Source: an uncultured Mogibacterium sp.
GTDB lineage: Bacteria; Bacillota_A; Clostridia; Peptostreptococcales; Anaerovoracaceae
DNA: 17,552 nucleotides
Reading direction: 5' to 3'
NCBI RefSeq assembly: GCF_938039775.1
Contig: NZ_CALHTQ010000153.1
Location: forward strand, 1-17,552
Under the pieces are notes generated by a model. The model made no database searches and was not told the origin of the DNA. It was given only the letters and a program-made list of their open reading frames with translations. The position numbers were made by a program, and so were the translations under genes. This document shows, piece after piece, positions 14,783 through 17,552 of the stretch (its first letter is position 1; every line of letters starts with the position of its first letter).

Positions 14783-14992
14783 ATCTCCTAAGCCCTTTTC
14801 ATCTATCTATTATGTTGTAAAGTCATGATGCCCACGACTCTCGCAGTGCTGCTATCGATTGCAGTGCCGTTATCAGTATCATTTTGCTACATAATATTAT
14901 TAACTTCTTTTTCTTAAATTCAATATGCTTATGATACCATAGACCGACAGGCATTGGACATTTTGCGGTTCATGAATTTGCCCAATAAACAT

Positions 14993-15020
14993 TTGATTTA
15001 TAACTATTACCTGATATAAA
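14993..15020 (+). promoter_or_regulatory. Promoter of the ATP-grasp gene
   Basis: TTGATT (14993-14998), a 16-base spacer and TATAAA (15015-15020) with TG in the extended position (15012-15013). Transcription would start near 15027, with a leader of about 43 bases to the ATG at 15070. The rest of the 287-base divergent spacer (14783-15069) holds only a repeated GCAGTGC and no gene that I can support. Confidence 0.6.
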
Positions 15021-15069
15021 ATATTAAAGATAAACTGAAAATTTACGATTTATGAAACGAGGAATTTAT

Positions 15070-16095
15070 ATGGGCGAAAGCAAACTAAAGTACGGACTAA
15101 GAGTACTAAAGAATGCGAGCTTCAAGAAGTTCACAGACTGTGTCAACGAAGCACACAGAATTTCTGGGAAGAACAAGCTTGCGTGCGCAATTGACATCGT
15201 ACACTGCATGAGAAAATTCGATGCTGGTTATTATGATTATGTAATCTTCCAGTTCTGGGACAAAACCGATGCAGAGAGAGACACTTATCTCACGAGATTC
15301 AGAAGCAAGAAGCTTGTATCTCAGATGAATGACCCTGCTTACGCACATTTCTTTGATAACAAGGATGAATTTAATGAGAAGTTCAAGGAATACATCGGTC
15401 GTGACTTCATCGAGCTCGAGACTGCGACTAAGGACGAGGTCGAGGCGTATTTCAACAGAAAAGACAAGGTTTTCTGCAAGATGAAGGATCTCGAATGCGG
15501 CATAGGCTGCGAGAGACTTGTGACTTCTGACTTTGAGAATTTCGACGCATTCTATTCATATATCAAGGAAAAGGGATTTGGTACTCTCGAGGGTGTAATC
15601 GAGAATCATCCTGATCTCGACAAGGTATATTCCGGCAGTGCCAATACGATGCGTATGATCACGATTATCGGTGATGATGGCAAGCCACATCTTATTTACG
15701 CAGTACAGAAATTCGGTATCAACGGCAGAGTTGTAGATAACTACGGAGTTCATGGACCAGTTGACCTAGAGACTGGTGAGTTCCTATTCCCTGCACACTC
15801 TGGCGATACTAAGGCTGAGGGTCTATACACTGAGCATCCTAACACACATGAGAAGCTAGTAGGTTTTAAGACACCTCTTTTCAAGGAGGCCAAGGAAATG
15901 ATTCTTAAAGCAGCTATGGAGGTTCCACAGATCAGATACGTTGGATGGGACGTCGCTGTTACTCCTACTGGGCCTGCTATCATCGAAGGCAACGTGTACT
16001 GTGCTCACGATTTCTGGCAGCTACCAGGGCAGACTCCTGGCAATATAGGTATTATGCCTACGCTTAAGGAACTTGTGCCTAGTTACAAGTATTAA
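15070..16095 (+). CDS. Sugar-transfer-associated ATP-grasp protein
   Basis: From the ATG at 15070 the protein has 341 residues. It fits the ATP-grasp group found next to sugar-transfer and capsule or polymer genes: an N-terminal helical part (about 1-115), an ATP-grasp middle (FCKMKDLECGIG, SANTMRMITI) and the C-terminal motif WDVAVTPTGPAIIEGN, whose Glu and Asn would bind Mg-ATP, followed by DFWQLPGQTP. The family is expected to ligate a carboxylate to an amine, but no substrate is known. An in-frame ATG at 15052 exists, but GAGGAA (15059-15064) lies 5 bases before the 15070 ATG, which favours the shorter form. It stands alone between its promoter and a strong terminator; no sugar-transfer genes are visible in the window. 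Confidence 0.85.
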   Translation: MGESKLKYGLRVLKNASFKKFTDCVNEAHRISGKNKLACAIDIVHCMRKFDAGYYDYVIFQFWDKTDAERDTYLTRFRSKKLVSQMNDPAYAHFFDNKDEFNEKFKEYIGRDFIELETATKDEVEAYFNRKDKVFCKMKDLECGIGCERLVTSDFENFDAFYSYIKEKGFGTLEGVIENHPDLDKVYSGSANTMRMITIIGDDGKPHLIYAVQKFGINGRVVDNYGVHGPVDLETGEFLFPAHSGDTKAEGLYTEHPNTHEKLVGFKTPLFKEAKEMILKAAMEVPQIRYVGWDVAVTPTGPAIIEGNVYCAHDFWQLPGQTPGNIGIMPTLKELVPSYKY

Positions 16096-16110
16096 TAATA
16101 TGAAACATCA

Positions 16111-16152
16111 CAGGGGCTGGTCTCAAATGAGACCAGCCCCTGTTTTACTTTA
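16111..16152 (+). terminator. Strong intrinsic terminator of the ATP-grasp gene
   Basis: CAGGGGCTGGTCTC (16111-16124) pairs perfectly over 14 bp with GAGACCAGCCCCTG (16129-16142), with an AAAT loop and a following TTTTACTTTATTTT. The T-tract is on the + side; the minus side is weaker. Confidence 0.9.
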
Positions 16153-16183
16153 TTTTATATGTAGACTATGAAAGGTATCTAGT

Positions 16184-16876
16184 TTATGCTGCAGCAGTCT
16201 TGAGCTTTCTGCTCTTTAAAGCCGCCTTTCTCAGTCTCAAAACGACATAGCTTATGTATACAACGGAGTACACGATTATACCTGTCATGTGAGACTTTAC
16301 GTCTGCTGAGTATAGAACCATGATGTGCACATAGATTCCGATAAAGAAAGGATATGCCATGCGCTGCACTTTTTTCCAAGTCTTACCACTCATCTTGCGG
16401 CGAACCGACTTAAACGATGTTACAAAGAGTGGAATTAGCATTGTCAGTAGGCACATTGTGATTATCGATGCAATAAGCTCTCTAGTCGGCATAGCCTTTG
16501 GATTTGTGAACACCATAGGGAAGTAGTGAACACCGAAAACCACGTTGTGGCTTAGTGTTAGCAAGCTTCCGATGATAGAAATCTCTCCGCGCACACTCAT
16601 CAGCTTACGAGAGAGCTTGTTGTGCTTAGTGATTACACCAACGTACATAACTACCATAAATGTAGCCGTAGTGAATATACCTCTAACGAACATGTCCATA
16701 AAGTACACGTTAAACCACTCTGGGAACTTTTGAACATAACCGTAGTTGTAATATAGAACTACCGCTCCGCACCACACGTATATGCCCAGATAAAAAGCCC
16801 CTGGGTGCTTCTTAATTGCATCTGCTGCCAAGATATAAAATATGACAGTCACTGCGATTCCAATTATTAAGTTCAC
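16184..16876 (-). CDS. Ferric-reductase-like / YedZ-like heme membrane protein
   Basis: A 230-residue protein with about six membrane helices. Candidate heme-binding histidines lie in a membrane segment with SHNVVFGVH (two His) and in a later helix with YVHIMVLY. Between them the loop SVRRKMSGKTWKKVQRMAYP matches the RR..W..LHR-type loop of the ferric-reductase and YedZ/MsrQ superfamily. Such proteins carry electrons through the membrane by b-type heme. The start is GTG at 16876, preceded by AAAGGA at 7-8 bases, and it overlaps the stop of the surface-protein gene as GTGA, so the two are translationally coupled. No flavin or NAD domain is attached, so a partner must feed electrons. Assignment to the superfamily is moderate; the acceptor is unknown. 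Confidence 0.68.
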   Translation of the reverse strand: MNLIIGIAVTVIFYILAADAIKKHPGAFYLGIYVWCGAVVLYYNYGYVQKFPEWFNVYFMDMFVRGIFTTATFMVVMYVGVITKHNKLSRKLMSVRGEISIIGSLLTLSHNVVFGVHYFPMVFTNPKAMPTRELIASIITMCLLTMLIPLFVTSFKSVRRKMSGKTWKKVQRMAYPFFIGIYVHIMVLYSADVKSHMTGIIVYSVVYISYVVLRLRKAALKSRKLKTAAA

Positions 16877-17552
16877 GATACCGTCCTTTCCGTCTCAGCT
16901 GCGGCAGAGTTCTCTGCAGTTTCCTTGCCCTCTGCTGGCTTCTGTACGTCCTCTTTCTTATTACCCTTACCGTTCTCTGAATGCTCTACGCTTTCAGGCC
17001 TAGAGATTGCAGCTACTGCGGCGCTTCTTGTGCTAGCTGTACTGTTTGTAACAGCTGCGGTTGTAGCATTCTCTACTGGTTTCTTGACATTAACCATTAC
17101 TGGTGTCTTCGTCTTCTTGTCAATTCCGTCCACGGAGAACTCGAGCACTGCCTTGGTCAGACCTTTCTTTGAAAGGTCAGGCTTCTGAACTAGAGTCACC
17201 TTTACAGAACCGTCATTTGGAATGTTGGAGAACTTTGCCTTGTAGTCCTCGAGTGTTGGCTCAGTGCCGTTTACCTCGATTGGCTGTGAATTCACTCTCT
17301 GAGGTGTAAATGCTACTCCGCCGTCCTCATCATCATCTGCGATGCCGTCGTGGTCCTTATCTCTATAAATCCAGTATGTGTACTTTCTAACTAGAAGCTT
17401 GCCATTCTTCTTAGCCTTGAACTTCATAGTTACTGTCTTGAACATACCGCCGTCGCCATCCCAGTTGTCGTCATCTACGACTGGTGTTCCAGTGATAGTT
17501 GTTCCGTCGAAGCTGAGTCCCTTAGGGAGTCCTTCGATGGTTGTCTCCATCT
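16873..17552 (-). CDS. Surface protein C-terminal part with Ig-like, calcium-binding and Rib-like modules (partial)
   Basis: The frame is open to the window edge, so only the last 225 or so residues are seen. From the upstream side there is an Ig-like end (GLPKGLSFDGTTITGTP), a calcium-binding loop of the thrombospondin type-3 style (DKDHDGIADDDEDG, about 64-77) and a Rib/alpha-like module (about 84-157). A long Ala/Thr/Ser- and Lys/Glu-rich tail follows. There is no LPxTG sorting signal and no C-terminal hydrophobic segment, unusual for this type of wall protein. The stop is TGA inside a GTGA overlap with the ferric-reductase-like gene. One more in-frame codon leads to a TAA, so this stop is not informative about UGA reading. 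Adhesion or scaffold roles are typical for these modules. Confidence 0.75.
   Translation of the reverse strand, partial: METTIEGLPKGLSFDGTTITGTPVVDDDNWDGDGGMFKTVTMKFKAKKNGKLLVRKYTYWIYRDKDHDGIADDDEDGGVAFTPQRVNSQPIEVNGTEPTLEDYKAKFSNIPNDGSVKVTLVQKPDLSKKGLTKAVLEFSVDGIDKKTKTPVMVNVKKPVENATTAAVTNSTASTRSAAVAAISRPESVEHSENGKGNKKEDVQKPAEGKETAENSAAAETERTVS

Noticed and set aside
16873..16876. Genome-wide reassignment of UGA to an amino acid as the full explanation
   Set aside because: The surface-protein gene ends at UGA in a typical GTGA coupling overlap, and about 45 Trp codons in the window are TGG. This looks like UGA still works as a stop, so only a rare, local recoding or a mutation is favoured.

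Overview
The window looks like part of a low-to-moderate-GC, anaerobic member of the Bacillota (class Clostridia). The evidence is AGGAGG-type ribosome sites, TTG/GTG as well as ATG starts, lipoproteins rather than periplasmic proteins, a CD1871A-type CXXC small protein, an ATP-grasp of the sugar-transfer type, and a surface protein with Rib/Ig-like modules. A lineage near Anaerovoracaceae is my guess from gene content only. I saw no rRNA, tRNA, CRISPR array or full-length insertion sequence.

Layout. 1-1095 (-): 5' part of a SulP anion transporter, cut by the window edge and open to it. 1194-3121 (+): an aldo/keto reductase fused to a ferredoxin domain, possibly on a leaderless message, then a nitroreductase-like flavoprotein with its own promoter overlapped by a perfect inverted repeat. 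3210-8380 (-): a tight operon of marR, two ABC exporter halves and a NUDIX hydrolase, joined by TAATG stop/start overlaps. 8692-10360 (+): a YeeE/YedE sulfur-compound transporter interrupted by an in-frame UGA, followed by a Ser/Lys-rich lipoprotein that also ends at a UGA with an open frame beyond it. 10381-10464: a terminator hairpin whose loop appears to have been invaded by a 50-bp element made of two IS3-like ends. 10503-11658 (-): an exported rhodanese lipoprotein and a LOG-family protein, each with a recognisable promoter. 11877-13513 (+): a three-gene redox operon of TlpA-like lipoprotein, CD1871A-type CXXC mini-protein and polyferredoxin-type membrane protein. 13556-14782 (-): an O6-alkylguanine-DNA alkyltransferase and a membrane-anchored HNH nuclease. 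15070-16095 (+): a sugar-transfer-associated ATP-grasp protein with a strong terminator. 16184-17552 (-): a ferric-reductase-like membrane protein coupled by a GTGA overlap to a partial surface protein.

Functional themes. Several genes deal with sulfur and redox at the cell surface: SulP, YeeE/YedE, exported rhodanese, TlpA, CXXC mini-protein, transmembrane Fe-S protein and ferric-reductase-like protein. The most original items are (i) the UGA-interrupted YeeE/YedE gene with a selenocysteine-insertion-like hairpin just downstream, (ii) the terminator-loop insertion with an intact 5-bp target duplication, and (iii) the TlpA / CXXC mini-protein / Fe-S membrane protein set, which I read as a candidate electron relay across the membrane.
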